The notes under the pieces: model-generated
Databases searched by the model: none
What the model was told of the DNA's origin: nothing
What the model saw: the letters and a program-made list of their open reading frames with translations, nothing else
Assembly (NCBI RefSeq): GCF_014647075.1
Contig: NZ_BMOM01000024.1
Location: 1-48,254, forward strand
From: Deinococcus aerophilus
Lineage (GTDB): Bacteria > Deinococcota > Deinococci > Deinococcales > Deinococcaceae
Length of the DNA: 48,254 bases
Reading direction: 5' to 3'
Made by a program: the position numbers and the translations under genes
Part shown: positions 8,447-16,908 of the stretch, piece by piece
Numbering within the stretch: position 1 is the stretch's first letter
Layout: each line of letters starts with the position of its first letter

Positions 8447-9253
8447 TCACTCAAGGGGGAACAACAGTTGACGGTTCTGACCCAGCTGACGTGAAATGCG
8501 CTGCGCAGCAGAGCGGATCAGGTTGCCGAGTTCTGCCAAACGTTGGGGGGTCATACGGGATGCGGGGCCCCCAACACTGATGGCGCCGATGACCTGTCCA
8601 GCAGCGTTGAAGATGGGGGCGCCCACGCCACGGGCCTCTTCGTCGATATCAAGATCACTGATGGCGTAACCGCGCAGGCGGATAAATTCAAGTTCCTGCC
8701 GCAGCACCTCAGGATCGAGTTCGGTACGCGCTGTGAAACGCGGCAGGTCCGGCAACTGTGTAAGGACGGTGTCCTGTTCTGCAGCAGACAGGAAAGCCAG
8801 CACTGCTTTTGGACACGCACCGGCGTGCAAAGGGATACGTCGGCCAGGTTCGGTCACGAGACGTACGGGCCGCACACCATCGCGGTGATCCACACAGCTG
8901 AGCTGGTCACCGTCAAGGACAAACAGGTTGACGGTTTCCCCCGTTGTTTGTGAAACCTCGTCCATGAAGTCCTGCGCGGCACCAACCAGCGTGGGCTGTG
9001 GCTGTGACGCGGTTGCAAGCTGGTCAACCAGCTTGGTCAATACGAAGCGGTCGTCCTCATCCAGACGGATAAATCCAACGTGTTGGAGGGTGCGCAAGCA
9101 GCGGAACGCCTGGTTGCGATCAAGATCAAGTTGCTGCGCCATTTCTGAGGGCGTGTAGCGATAGGGCGGGCGGCCAAATACCAGCAGAACCTCAAGCGTG
9201 AGAGCGGCGGACTGAATAAGGTAGCGCGGAACATCCCTGGTGGTCTGAGTCAC
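8447..9253 (-). CDS. IclR-family transcriptional regulator
   Basis: A DNA-binding repressor or activator with an N-terminal winged helix (about residues 12-70, TPSEMAQQLDLDRNQAFRCL then LQHVGFI) and a C-terminal effector domain (VNLFVLDGDQLSCVD, RIPLHAGACPKAVLAF, GVGAPIFNAAGQVIGAISVGGP). I use GTG 9253 as start because AGGAGA lies 7 nt upstream and the protein then begins VTQTTRDVPRYL; the ATG at 9340 would add 29 residues that read poorly. It is the first gene of the operon, 10 nt before the binding-protein gene, so it probably senses a peptide-derived ligand and also controls its own synthesis. Confidence 0.9.
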   Translation of the reverse strand: MTQTTRDVPRYLIQSAALTLEVLLVFGRPPYRYTPSEMAQQLDLDRNQAFRCLRTLQHVGFIRLDEDDRFVLTKLVDQLATASQPQPTLVGAAQDFMDEVSQTTGETVNLFVLDGDQLSCVDHRDGVRPVRLVTEPGRRIPLHAGACPKAVLAFLSAAEQDTVLTQLPDLPRFTARTELDPEVLRQELEFIRLRGYAISDLDIDEEARGVGAPIFNAAGQVIGAISVGGPASRMTPQRLAELGNLIRSAAQRISRQLGQNRQLLFPLE

Positions 9254-9398
9254 CCTGGTCTCCTGTTTGACTGTCTTAAACGGTTTGATTAATCGTATCG
9301 GATTGTTGTAGAGAACACAAGCTGGCTTGCAGCCGGTCAAATCTCACCGCATCTGGTCTGAATGCTGTATTGCCATAATTTGAGTAAGTGTGTTCCAC
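9254..9398 (-). promoter_or_regulatory. Probable promoter/operator region of the iclR-peptide operon
   Basis: On the minus strand, a weak -10 candidate TACGAT follows TTGTGT by about 17 nt. Next to it are two TCAAAC half-sites (TCAAACCG and GTCAAACA), and a short dyad GGCT-TGC-AGCC lies further upstream. IclR proteins bind palindromes close to their own promoters, so this is where an operator is expected. The IS4-like element ends immediately upstream at 9399. The assignment is by position and weak motifs only. Confidence 0.35.
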
Positions 9399-10574
9399 CT
9401 CAGCACCTGACACTTCGGAAATTTGACGTGTTGGTAGGCGGGAAGGGCATGCTGAGCAACTGAAGGCAGTCCCCAAAGATCTCGCCGCCCCACCGCGCAG
9501 CTTGACCCAGCACCTGCCACCCGATCCGCACCTGACTGACCACGGCCCGCCCGCGGTTGTCCTGCCGTGGAGGATGGTCCTGAACCCATTGCGCGCCCAC
9601 CCGAGCCATCCACGCCAGCGCGATACACAGCAATCCGAACAGCCGCGAGATCCGCTCTGGAGCGGTCATGTGCGTGGCTTCCAGATTCAACCCGCGGGAC
9701 TTCAACGATGAGAACGCCGACTCAATACCCCACCTGAGGCGATAGGTCTGCAGGATGTCCAGAACGGGTAGATCCGAAGCGACGATCACCCTGTCCCCCA
9801 CAGGGGACAGGGTGATGACCACGTGCATCCATCCGCCGTACACCCAGGACCACTCGAAGAGTGTGCGGACTTCCCCGGGCTGCAGGGTGGTGAAGAGATC
9901 CCGGACCAGCTCATCCTCAAGGCGGGTGTTCTCCCGGATGCGTACACACTGCCGGATGCGTTTCCAGCGCAGGAATGAGCACCACTCTCGACCGATGAAC
10001 TCCCGATCGGCGATGACCACAGTCCAGCGACGGGCAGGCAGCACCTTCAGCAGACGGGCCACCAGCAGGATCCGGGCCGCTGTGCAACTATTCCCCTGAT
10101 GCGGCAAGACCCGCCACACGAGGGGAATGACCGCGCCACCGAGGAGCGCCCCCAGCACCAGGATGTTGAGGGGCGTCTGGCCGTAGTGCCAGGTGGTGCG
10201 GTCCATGATCAGCGTCAGTTTGCCGTCCGGCAGAAGGGGAAGCAGGACGTCTGTGACATCCTGCGGCGTGAGGTGAGCGTCTTGGAAAACCCGCGCCACG
10301 GTGCGGGTTTTGGATTCGAGCGTGGCCTCCCGGGGTAGATGGAGCGCGATCTTGCGGTGAAGTGTGGATTCGGCTTGGAGCAGTGCCAGCAGCACTTCAG
10401 CGAGCCGCCGGAGGGCATCCAGGCGACGATGCGGAAGGCGGGTTTTCAGGTGGGCGGCCAGCGTGTCAGCATGCAAGTGGGCAGTATCGGGGATCGTCAC
10501 AGACCCAGATACCGCCCTTTGTCATGCCTCATCGCGTCTCAGACGCCATTCGTCGCAAAGTGTCAGGTGCTGAG
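9399..10574 (-). mobile_element. IS4-family insertion sequence with 17-bp perfect inverted repeats
   Basis: The terminal sequence CTCAGCACCTGACACTT at 9399-9415 recurs as its exact reverse complement at 10558-10574, bracketing one transposase gene whose stop codon lies inside the left repeat. The length is about 1.18 kb. I did not see a clear target duplication in the bases outside the repeats. It sits between the iclR promoter region and the terminator of the cytolysin-like gene, so it probably inserted into an intergenic space without breaking a gene. Both ends and the transposase look intact, so it may be mobile. Confidence 0.88.
9400..10500 (-). CDS. IS4-family transposase
   Basis: A DDE transposase of 366 aa that moves the surrounding element. 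The acidic triad is recognisable: LIMDRTTW, VIADREFIG, and the YREK-type signature YRLRWGIESAFSSLKSRG containing the catalytic Glu. The N-terminal ~90 residues are a helical DNA-binding region (LHRKIALHLPREATLESKTRTVARVFQD). The reading frame is complete from ATG 10500 to the TGA that overlaps the terminal repeat. Similar copies are common in Deinococcus genomes; I do not assign an ISfinder name. Confidence 0.88.
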   Translation of the reverse strand: MTIPDTAHLHADTLAAHLKTRLPHRRLDALRRLAEVLLALLQAESTLHRKIALHLPREATLESKTRTVARVFQDAHLTPQDVTDVLLPLLPDGKLTLIMDRTTWHYGQTPLNILVLGALLGGAVIPLVWRVLPHQGNSCTAARILLVARLLKVLPARRWTVVIADREFIGREWCSFLRWKRIRQCVRIRENTRLEDELVRDLFTTLQPGEVRTLFEWSWVYGGWMHVVITLSPVGDRVIVASDLPVLDILQTYRLRWGIESAFSSLKSRGLNLEATHMTAPERISRLFGLLCIALAWMARVGAQWVQDHPPRQDNRGRAVVSQVRIGWQVLGQAARWGGEIFGDCLQLLSMPFPPTNTSNFRSVRC

Positions 10575-10591
10575 CAGGCCCGCCATACGAC

Positions 10592-10622
10592 AAAAGATCG
10601 CCGGGGAGTTTCCCCGACGATC
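10592..10622 (-). terminator. Rho-independent terminator of the cytolysin-like gene
   Basis: Read on the minus strand, a 12-bp stem (10611-10622 with 10596-10607, one G-U pair) closes a 3-nt loop and is followed by TTTT (10595-10592). It lies 73 nt after the stop of the lipoprotein gene and just before the IS4 end, so it should end that transcript and insulate it from the element. Confidence 0.8.
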
Positions 10623-10694
10623 CCAACCATGGTGGCGCCATTGTCCGTGTGGTACAAAGTTATTTAGCGGTTTTAAAACTCATCCACAACGCCG

Positions 10695-12446
10695 TTATTC
10701 CCAGTTGGTCGCGCCAGTCGTTTTATTGATGCCAAACTTGTACGCCTCACCTGAATGACAGGATGTGCAGTTTACACGACCAGGATTAAAAACGCTCACA
10801 TCATCGGCTTCCACATCGAGATTAATGCTGCGCTGATAACTACCAAACATGCCCGAAGAGCGCGTTGAGATGCTGTCTACACGAATCGAGTTGTAACCGT
10901 CACGCAATTTATCAGTGATATCAATGCTGCCATTGGTGTCGATCGAGCCAGCGAAAACTTTGTTGTTGCTGGCGTCCAGAACATACACGTTTGCGCTGCC
11001 ATACATCTCGGTGAACTTCAGAATCACGCGCTTATAGGGGTTACAGGTACGCTGAGTGTAATTGAAAGGGCTGTGAACCTTTACTATGGGGCCATCCCAA
11101 CGGCGTACGTCATACCCGACCGGTAACATGGTGGAAGGGCTGGCATTTGCGCCGAAGTAGGACTGGTACTTGAGGTCCTTGATGGCCGCATCAGTGGGCG
11201 TAAACGGGCCACCATAGGCATATACCTTCACGTGCGAGTTCTTCAGGGTATTCTTCTGGTGGACCGTGAGACTGGCCGAAGCGTTGTTGGCATCCTTGCC
11301 GTCCCCGTACGCTGCCGTCACTGTGGCTTTTAATTCGTTGACGCTGACGTTGGACGACATCGAGAAGATCAGGCGACGGCCGTACACTACCCGCTGCACG
11401 TAAGTGGGCAGGTTGTCATATGCCAACTGACCGTCGTTGCCCAGACCCTCAAGGTCTCCAGTAGTGACGTTGTTGAATAGACCTTCAACGATTGGTCGGG
11501 CGGGAAGCGATACGTCCACCCAATACTGCGCCTGGAAGAACGAGACGAACACCATACTTCGGTCGTTCGTGGCGGTCGAATCGCTGTCGATGCTTGCCTG
11601 GAGATCGCCCATCTTGCCTTTTACGCCGAGTTTCACGCCTGCCTCCTGCGCACTGGACGCTTCGTGAACTTCGAAGAAAATCTCACCATTCATGTCGCTC
11701 GGTGCCGTGGAAATCAAGCGGCCCACAGCGGCGTTCACGTCACCCAGCGTCGCAGGCACGTTGGATTGCATCGGCCCGGGAAACGACGCAGTCAGGTCCA
11801 TTGTGGCACGCTTTCCGGCCGGTGGATAAACTGGAACAATGCTGCCAGGACCCTGGTTTATGGTGCGTCCCTGCAAGATCGCCCCGACGAACATGTTTGG
11901 GTCGTTCCCCGTCACACCCACCAGAAACGGTGTTTCGCCGTTGACAGTGACAGGTCGGCTGACGCAGCTGGGGTCGCTGGAGGGCGCACCGATAACTGGG
12001 GTGGTGGACGGGTCTATCCAGCCAATCTGGCCATACAGCTGGCTGATGAAATTGCTGGGACTGCTTGCCCCAATTGGGTGGGACTGCGCCTGAAACGATC
12101 CGCCGCCGCTTTGAATGCTGTACGGGTTAGTGTTCTGGACAGCCGCGGCTGCAGGGGAGATGCCCAGCGTGGCCGCGCGGTTGTACAGCTCCTGTATGGG
12201 CGTCACCGAGATTGAAGGGGCAGTGGGGGCGGGATCATCGGGCGGATCGGTCGGGCCGCTGCCACAAGAATCAGGGTACTGTTGAGCACGCATGTTATCG
12301 CCGACGCTATAAGACTCGTAGGGCTCACATGGTTCGATGTACTGTGATGTCACTGTGCCCGTAGTAGGGGAGACAGGCGTCTGATTGCACGAGCTTAAGG
12401 CAAGCACAGCGGTGGACATCAGCATGATTCGTTGAGTGATTTTCAT
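10695..12446 (-). CDS. Cholesterol-dependent-cytolysin-like lipoprotein with a C-terminal CxxCH motif
   Basis: A 583-aa exported protein. Residues 1-20 are a lipoprotein signal (hydrophobic core, lipobox LSSC, Cys20), followed by a Pro/Thr-rich spacer. The middle resembles thiol-activated cytolysins: a segment like the D1 motif (DPNMFVGAILQ ... MDLTASFPG), FFQAQYWVDVSLPA, and the signature-like QRVVYGRRLIFSMSSN, then SASLTVHQKNTLKNSHVKVYAYGG. These proteins oligomerise into membrane pores. The usual cholesterol-binding domain 4 with its Trp-rich undecapeptide is not seen; the C-terminal part is a different beta-rich region ending in CTSCH (Cys560, Cys563, His564), a pattern seen in c-type haem attachment. 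AGGAGTTGTC precedes the ATG. The family call is good, but pore formation and haem binding are inferred. Confidence 0.72.
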   Translation of the reverse strand: MKITQRIMLMSTAVLALSSCNQTPVSPTTGTVTSQYIEPCEPYESYSVGDNMRAQQYPDSCGSGPTDPPDDPAPTAPSISVTPIQELYNRAATLGISPAAAAVQNTNPYSIQSGGGSFQAQSHPIGASSPSNFISQLYGQIGWIDPSTTPVIGAPSSDPSCVSRPVTVNGETPFLVGVTGNDPNMFVGAILQGRTINQGPGSIVPVYPPAGKRATMDLTASFPGPMQSNVPATLGDVNAAVGRLISTAPSDMNGEIFFEVHEASSAQEAGVKLGVKGKMGDLQASIDSDSTATNDRSMVFVSFFQAQYWVDVSLPARPIVEGLFNNVTTGDLEGLGNDGQLAYDNLPTYVQRVVYGRRLIFSMSSNVSVNELKATVTAAYGDGKDANNASASLTVHQKNTLKNSHVKVYAYGGPFTPTDAAIKDLKYQSYFGANASPSTMLPVGYDVRRWDGPIVKVHSPFNYTQRTCNPYKRVILKFTEMYGSANVYVLDASNNKVFAGSIDTNGSIDITDKLRDGYNSIRVDSISTRSSGMFGSYQRSINLDVEADDVSVFNPGRVNCTSCHSGEAYKFGINKTTGATNWE

Positions 12447-12764
12447 GACAACTCCTGGTGAGGGAAGAGGGCGGAGGATGATCGCGGAATTCGGAAGTGC
12501 TGAGCCTCCTGGCAGTTGGCGTGGTTGAGGTCTACTGGAGCCAGGGGGAACGCGCTGGGAAAGCCACAGTGTTCTCGGAGCGTTCCCAGCTTCGTTTTTC
12601 TTTTCACGCCGTCCGCAGACAGTGAACAGACCTCACGCCTGACCTGAACCGGTTTTGGGGAGTGGCTCAGGTACGCTGAGATTTGCAAATCGACTGGAAC
12701 CGCGATTGGAGCACCCTCAAGTCAGCCTTGCCCGAAGTGTGAGCGACTAGAATGCCGGCACTCC
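12447..12764. other. Divergent intergenic region with competing hairpins
   Basis: This 318-bp gap separates the cytolysin-like gene (minus) from the activator gene (plus). No gene is convincing here. 12546-12553 can pair with 12580-12587 (8 bp), while 12554-12560 can pair with 12584-12590 (7 bp); the two right arms overlap, so the pairings exclude each other. A T-rich run (12593-12604) follows on the plus strand, as in an intrinsic terminator. On the minus strand the region is the probable 5' leader of the lipoprotein mRNA. Confidence 0.4.
12748..12753 (+). promoter_or_regulatory. -10 box of the MalT/BTAD-type activator gene
   Basis: TAGAAT fits the TANNNT -10 pattern and ends 11 nt before the ATG at 12765, leaving room for only a very short or absent leader. 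A TTGCCC at 12728-12733 is a poor -35 with short spacing. There is no good ribosome site between box and ATG, which agrees with a leaderless or near-leaderless message. Confidence 0.45.
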
Positions 12765-15611
12765 ATGACGTCCTCCCTGATTCCCCGTCCGGCGCGGTTC
12801 GAAATCACGCGTCCCACCTTGCTGACCCGGCTGGCCGAGTCCCTGGATGCCCAGGTGATCGTGCTGGCTGCGCCGTCTGGGTACGGGAAGTCCACGCTGC
12901 TCGCCCAATACGCCCGGAGCACGCCCCGGCCCGCCGTGTGGTGCCGGCTGACCGAGGCTCACGCCGGCCCGCTGGAGGTCACCCGGCTCATTGCGCGCGG
13001 GATCCAGCCGTATGTCGGGGTCCATGCCGATCTGCTCCAGCCCGATCCACGGACACCGGACCACGCGCTGATGGACGGCCTGATCCAGGCACTGGCGGCA
13101 GCCGACACCAACATCGACCTGATCGTCGACCCGGTCGAGGACGACCAGGTGGCCCGCTGGTTGATCAGCTTGGCCCTCGCGCTGGAAGAGGGGCACCGCG
13201 TGCTGATCAGCCGTTACCGTGCCGAGGGCCTGCGGCTCGCCCGGCCTGTGGCCCACGGTCAGGCCCTGATCCTGGACGCCGCGGACCTGCAGTTCAGTGC
13301 CCTGGAAACCGCGAACCTGCTGGACCTGCGGGGCGTGTCCCTGTCGGCCCGGGTGCTGGAAGAGGTCCAGGGCTGGCCCGCTGGCCTCGCCCTGGCCGCC
13401 GCCGGAACGCAGCGTCACGTCGGCACGCAGGATCTCGTGCGGGATTCCCTGGACGGATTGCCGGACGAGGTCCGCTGCGGGCTGGCCGACCTCGCGGTGC
13501 TGGAGACGTGGAGCGAGGACGACGCGTGCCGGCTGGGCAGCGCCCTGCCGGACGGATGGCTCACCCGGGTGCAGCGGGCGGGCCTGCCCCTGCTGCCGCT
13601 GGGACAGCAGCACTTTCAGCCGCATCAACTGCTGCTTGGTGTGCTGGAACAGGAACTGACGCGCGATCCGGGGCGGCGGAAGCGCCTGCAACTTGCCGCG
13701 GCCGACATGGCCGAGGGCCGCGGCGAGTTGCGCCGCGCCGCACGGTTGTACGCCCATGCCGGCGCTGTCCCGGAGTTCTTGCGTGTGGTCGGTCCCCTCA
13801 CCGATCAGTTCCGCGCCCGGGGCGAGCACCGCCTCAGCCGTGATCTGCTGGACCTGGTGCCAGTGGCACAGTTGCCCGACAGTCTGGCGGCCCGGCTGGC
13901 GTGGGCGCTGATCGAGACGGGAGACGCGCCGCGCGGAGAGGCGCTCCTACAGGGCCTGCGCCGAGCGGCGCAGCTGTCTCCGTCCGGCTTCGCGTCGTTA
14001 GCCATGGTGTACGGACGGCGCGGCGACGTGGAGCAGCAGTACCGTTACGCCAGCGAGGGCCTGGCCCGGCTCGGCCCTGGGCAGGTCGAGCCGGCCCTGT
14101 CCTGGCCGTTCGTCCACGCTGCCTTGAAGCGAGGTCAGCATTCAGCGGCTCAAGAGGCGGCGGAGACGATGATGGTGTGGGCACGCGTCCAGGGAGATCC
14201 GGTGCGACTCGCGGAGGCGTGGCAGCTGCGCGCCCTCGTGACCCGACACGCTCAGGATGTGCCGAGTTCGAGGCAGGCCCTGCGGGAGTCCAGGACCATC
14301 TATGACGGCCTCGGATGGACGGTCCGTGCGGCGATGATCCAACTGGACGAGGCGGAATTGTCGCTGCACGCGGGCGATCTTGCGGCGGCACAGGCTGCTC
14401 TGGGCTCCGCTCCGCCCGGGATGGATCCCGGGCATCATCTGTATCACGTTCGTCGCCTGCTGCTGGACGCGTCCCTGGCGCTCTGGAACGGACAGCTTGA
14501 GCGCGCTGTGGACGCGCTCGCCGGGGCGCAGACGCACGCCCAGGCCGGACAGCTGAGGCTCCAGCAGCAGGAACTGCTGCTCAAGCGCGCCGACGTGCTG
14601 ATCACCCAGAACCGTATGGAGGAGGCGCGGCAGTTGCTGGACGGCGTTCACCCCGACCCACTGCACCTGCAGGCCTATCACCGCGTGCTGACCGGCCTGC
14701 TTCCTGGAGCCACGTTCGTTGGGGACGTGCAGACCGTCCGGGCCTGGACCGACGCGGGCCTGCGGGTCCGCGGGCTGGCCCTGCTCGCCCGCCAGCACCC
14801 GGAGCTGATGGACGAGGCGCGGTCCATGGCCCTGTGGGCCCAGCTGCCCGAGCATGAGAGGCGCGAGTCCATCGCCCGCCCCCGTCCCAGCCCTGAGCCC
14901 AGTCCAGCCCCTGGACTCCTGCTGGAGATCGCGGCCCTGGGCGACGTGAGCGTGCGCCTCGCGGGACAGGCAGTCCCGGTCGCGCTGGCCAAATCGCGCG
15001 AGCTGCTCGTGTGGCTGGGTCAGCGTGGCTCCGGCGCCCGCGATGAGCTGGTCACAGCGCTGTGGGACGGCTCCGCGGAGGAGCGGCATGTCGAGTATTT
15101 CCGCGTGGCAGTCCGGCGGCTGCGCGGCGCGCTGCGAACGGCGCTGTCCACGGACTTCGACCCGCTCCCCTACCAGGACGGCCGTTACCGGCTTAGCACC
15201 GCCCTCCGGGTCCACCTGGACGCACGCCCCGACCTGCCGTTGCCCACTGACCTTCCCACCCTTCGGGCGCAGTTCCAGGCCTACCAGCAGACGTTTCTGC
15301 CAGGCGTCGAGAGCGACTGGGTGCAGGAGGTCCGGGAGCACTGCCAGCAGAGGGCCATTGCCCTGGGGCTTCACCTGGCGGGCAGATCCGGCCCGGACGC
15401 GCCCGAGGTCTACCAGCAGGTTCTGCACTTCGAGCCGTGGTGCGAGGTGGCCCACCGGGGCCTGATCCAGACACTGGTCGGCCTGGAGCGCCGGACCGAG
15501 GGAGAGCAGGCCCTACGCACCTACACCCGCGTGCTCCGTCAGGAGCTGGGTAGCGCACCCGACCCGGGCTTTCTGCAGGACCTCGCCCGGCAGGGGCTGC
15601 GCCTGCCGTGA
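12765..15611 (+). CDS. MalT-like ATPase transcriptional activator with C-terminal BTAD domain
   Basis: A 948-aa cytoplasmic regulator of the STAND/LuxR-MalT type. It has an N-terminal NTPase with Walker A APSGYGKST (36-44), a long helical TPR-like middle (about 330-690), then a C-terminal winged-helix region (LAKSRELLVWLGQRG, DELVTALWDGSAEERHVEYFRVAVRRLRGAL) and a bacterial transcriptional activation domain (YQQTFLPGV, HLAGRSGPDAPEVYQQVLHFEPWCEVAHRGLIQTLVGLERR). Such proteins switch on when ligand and ATP promote oligomerisation. It is transcribed divergently from the cytolysin-like gene, so that gene is the likely target. The frame is intact, and the ATG at 12765 is the best-placed start relative to the -10 box. 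Confidence 0.82.
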   Translation: MTSSLIPRPARFEITRPTLLTRLAESLDAQVIVLAAPSGYGKSTLLAQYARSTPRPAVWCRLTEAHAGPLEVTRLIARGIQPYVGVHADLLQPDPRTPDHALMDGLIQALAAADTNIDLIVDPVEDDQVARWLISLALALEEGHRVLISRYRAEGLRLARPVAHGQALILDAADLQFSALETANLLDLRGVSLSARVLEEVQGWPAGLALAAAGTQRHVGTQDLVRDSLDGLPDEVRCGLADLAVLETWSEDDACRLGSALPDGWLTRVQRAGLPLLPLGQQHFQPHQLLLGVLEQELTRDPGRRKRLQLAAADMAEGRGELRRAARLYAHAGAVPEFLRVVGPLTDQFRARGEHRLSRDLLDLVPVAQLPDSLAARLAWALIETGDAPRGEALLQGLRRAAQLSPSGFASLAMVYGRRGDVEQQYRYASEGLARLGPGQVEPALSWPFVHAALKRGQHSAAQEAAETMMVWARVQGDPVRLAEAWQLRALVTRHAQDVPSSRQALRESRTIYDGLGWTVRAAMIQLDEAELSLHAGDLAAAQAALGSAPPGMDPGHHLYHVRRLLLDASLALWNGQLERAVDALAGAQTHAQAGQLRLQQQELLLKRADVLITQNRMEEARQLLDGVHPDPLHLQAYHRVLTGLLPGATFVGDVQTVRAWTDAGLRVRGLALLARQHPELMDEARSMALWAQLPEHERRESIARPRPSPEPSPAPGLLLEIAALGDVSVRLAGQAVPVALAKSRELLVWLGQRGSGARDELVTALWDGSAEERHVEYFRVAVRRLRGALRTALSTDFDPLPYQDGRYRLSTALRVHLDARPDLPLPTDLPTLRAQFQAYQQTFLPGVESDWVQEVREHCQQRAIALGLHLAGRSGPDAPEVYQQVLHFEPWCEVAHRGLIQTLVGLERRTEGEQALRTYTRVLRQELGSAPDPGFLQDLARQGLRLP

Positions 15612-15667
15612 AGGCCCTGCCTGCCCGGTTCCCTGCCGGTTCCCTGCCCGGGAGGCAGACTGCCTGC

Positions 15668-16207
15668 ATGCCCCGCGCCCTTGCCTGGATCGCCGCCGTC
15701 ACCCTGCCGCTCGCCGCCTGCGGCACGCCCACGCCTTCTCCTACGCCCACACTCTTCCAGGCGCTCGAGGACTGCCCCTCGTGCGGCCTCATGCCCTCAC
15801 AGCCGGCCTCGGAGCCACTGTTCTGGGGATGGAACCCGCAGGGCGTGGGGGGGGTGGAAGTCTGGACATACGGCGAAGAGCGCCAGAATGGAGACGTTGC
15901 CGAGGTGTACATCAAGACTGCCGGGCGACCGACGCCGAAGACATCCAGTTACCCGCTCGGGTGTCTTCTGGAACCGCAGGAGTCCGGTGATTTTTCCAGA
16001 CCACTGCCCCACTCCGGTACCCTCCGGGTGACAGAACCGGTGTCCTACAGAGCACTCACCAGCCAGGCCGGGGCCGACGCGATCTGCGCCGATATGTTCG
16101 GTATGCAGTGGCACGCTGTCGCCCACGCATCGATGTATGAACGTGAATTCGCGCAGGGGGTCTGGGTGGCGGGACACCGACCAGCCGACACAGGCCCTGA
16201 ATGGTAG
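15668..16207 (+). CDS. Small predicted lipoprotein, unknown function
   Basis: I place the start at ATG 15668 rather than the GTG at 15608, because this gives a proper lipoprotein signal (MPRALAWIAAVTLPLAAC, lipobox LAAC) with GGGAGG 12 nt upstream. The mature 160 residues begin with a Thr/Pro-rich linker and contain extra cysteines (DCPSCG, LGCLLEP, AICADMFG) that could form disulphides outside the membrane. No family is recognised. It follows the activator gene by 56 nt and could be co-transcribed with it. Confidence 0.6.
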   Translation: MPRALAWIAAVTLPLAACGTPTPSPTPTLFQALEDCPSCGLMPSQPASEPLFWGWNPQGVGGVEVWTYGEERQNGDVAEVYIKTAGRPTPKTSSYPLGCLLEPQESGDFSRPLPHSGTLRVTEPVSYRALTSQAGADAICADMFGMQWHAVAHASMYEREFAQGVWVAGHRPADTGPEW

Positions 16208-16557
16208 TCCACTTCAGCGACGACCACTGGCCCACGCTACAGCACTCGGTAGGTCGACTTCTGCACGACATGCAGGGAGTCCTGACTTCCCAGCCGCTCA
16301 CCCGCACGTGGACTGTCCATGAGATCCATCAAGCCGAGCGGCTCATCGCCGCACTCAGAAGCGACTGGGAGACCCACTGTGTCCAGCAGCAAACCGTATG
16401 GGAGATGGAACAGCTGAGTGGCAGGCTGGACGCTGCAGCCTGCACGGTCATCCGGGCAAACGTTGGAGCGATCCGACAACACCTGATATACATCCTTCAC
16501 GATACGGCTGCGGCCCTGGACTTCAGTGGACTGTCCAGGAGAGAGTCTCGCGTGTGA
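16201..16557 (+). CDS. Small hypothetical helical protein
   Basis: 118 aa, starting at ATG 16201 inside the last codons of the lipoprotein gene (ATGGTAG overlap), which suggests coupled translation. The sequence is mostly alpha-helical in appearance, with heptad-like runs (QAERLIAALRSDWETHCVQQQTVWEMEQLSGRLDAAA) and no signal peptide or membrane span. I do not recognise it. The overlap and length argue for a real gene, but codon evidence alone is modest. Confidence 0.45.
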   Translation: MVVHFSDDHWPTLQHSVGRLLHDMQGVLTSQPLTRTWTVHEIHQAERLIAALRSDWETHCVQQQTVWEMEQLSGRLDAAACTVIRANVGAIRQHLIYILHDTAAALDFSGLSRRESRV

Positions 16558-16908
16558 GCTCGAGCTCGCGGTCCGACCCACTGAAGTCCGGGGGCCCTGA
16601 CTTTGCCTGTAAGGGTCTGGCAACTTGCCCCTGCCATGGTCGCTGAACCTCAGCCGACGATCTGAAGATCAGAGCGCCTGCTGGACAGGCTGCTGCCACA
16701 AGAGATTCACCGTAGTCCAAACAGTACCCTGAGAACCAGGCCGAGATGCCGTACTGAGTCTAAAGATCCGTCAGGACCCTGCCACCACTCAGGAAGGGTT
16801 TGAGATCCTCTCGTACCTCCGAAGATGGCCTCTGCCTGTTACCAAGCCTGGATATTCAGAGTGTTGCAGTTCAGTAACGCCCGTATTTAAGCTGCTACAC
16901 TCCGGGCC
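16558..16908. other. Intergenic region before the serine recombinase
   Basis: About 350 bp with lower G+C than the flanks. Apart from the recombinase promoter at its right end I see no gene, long repeat or convincing terminator. As the region between unrelated gene blocks and next to a recombinase, it is a reasonable place to look for a recombination site. Confidence 0.3.
16896..16901 (+). promoter_or_regulatory. Leaderless-type -10 box of the serine recombinase gene
   Basis: TACACT fits TANNNT and ends 7 nt before the ATG at 16909. There is no room for a ribosome-binding site, so the transcript should start at or next to the ATG, a layout well known in Deinococcus. No good -35 is visible at 17 nt. 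Confidence 0.55.

Noticed and set aside
8437..8454. TTG start six codons upstream for the solute-binding protein
   Set aside because: It would overlap iclR, while ATG 8436 has a well-placed GAGGTGG and starts directly with the signal peptide.
12443..12688. 81-codon minus-strand frame upstream of the cytolysin-like gene
   Set aside because: No ribosome site or recognisable sequence; it covers the hairpin region and probable mRNA leader.
14142..15455. Long minus-strand frame of 437 codons
   Set aside because: Lies opposite the intact BTAD activator gene; high G+C creates open antisense frames and no family features are visible.
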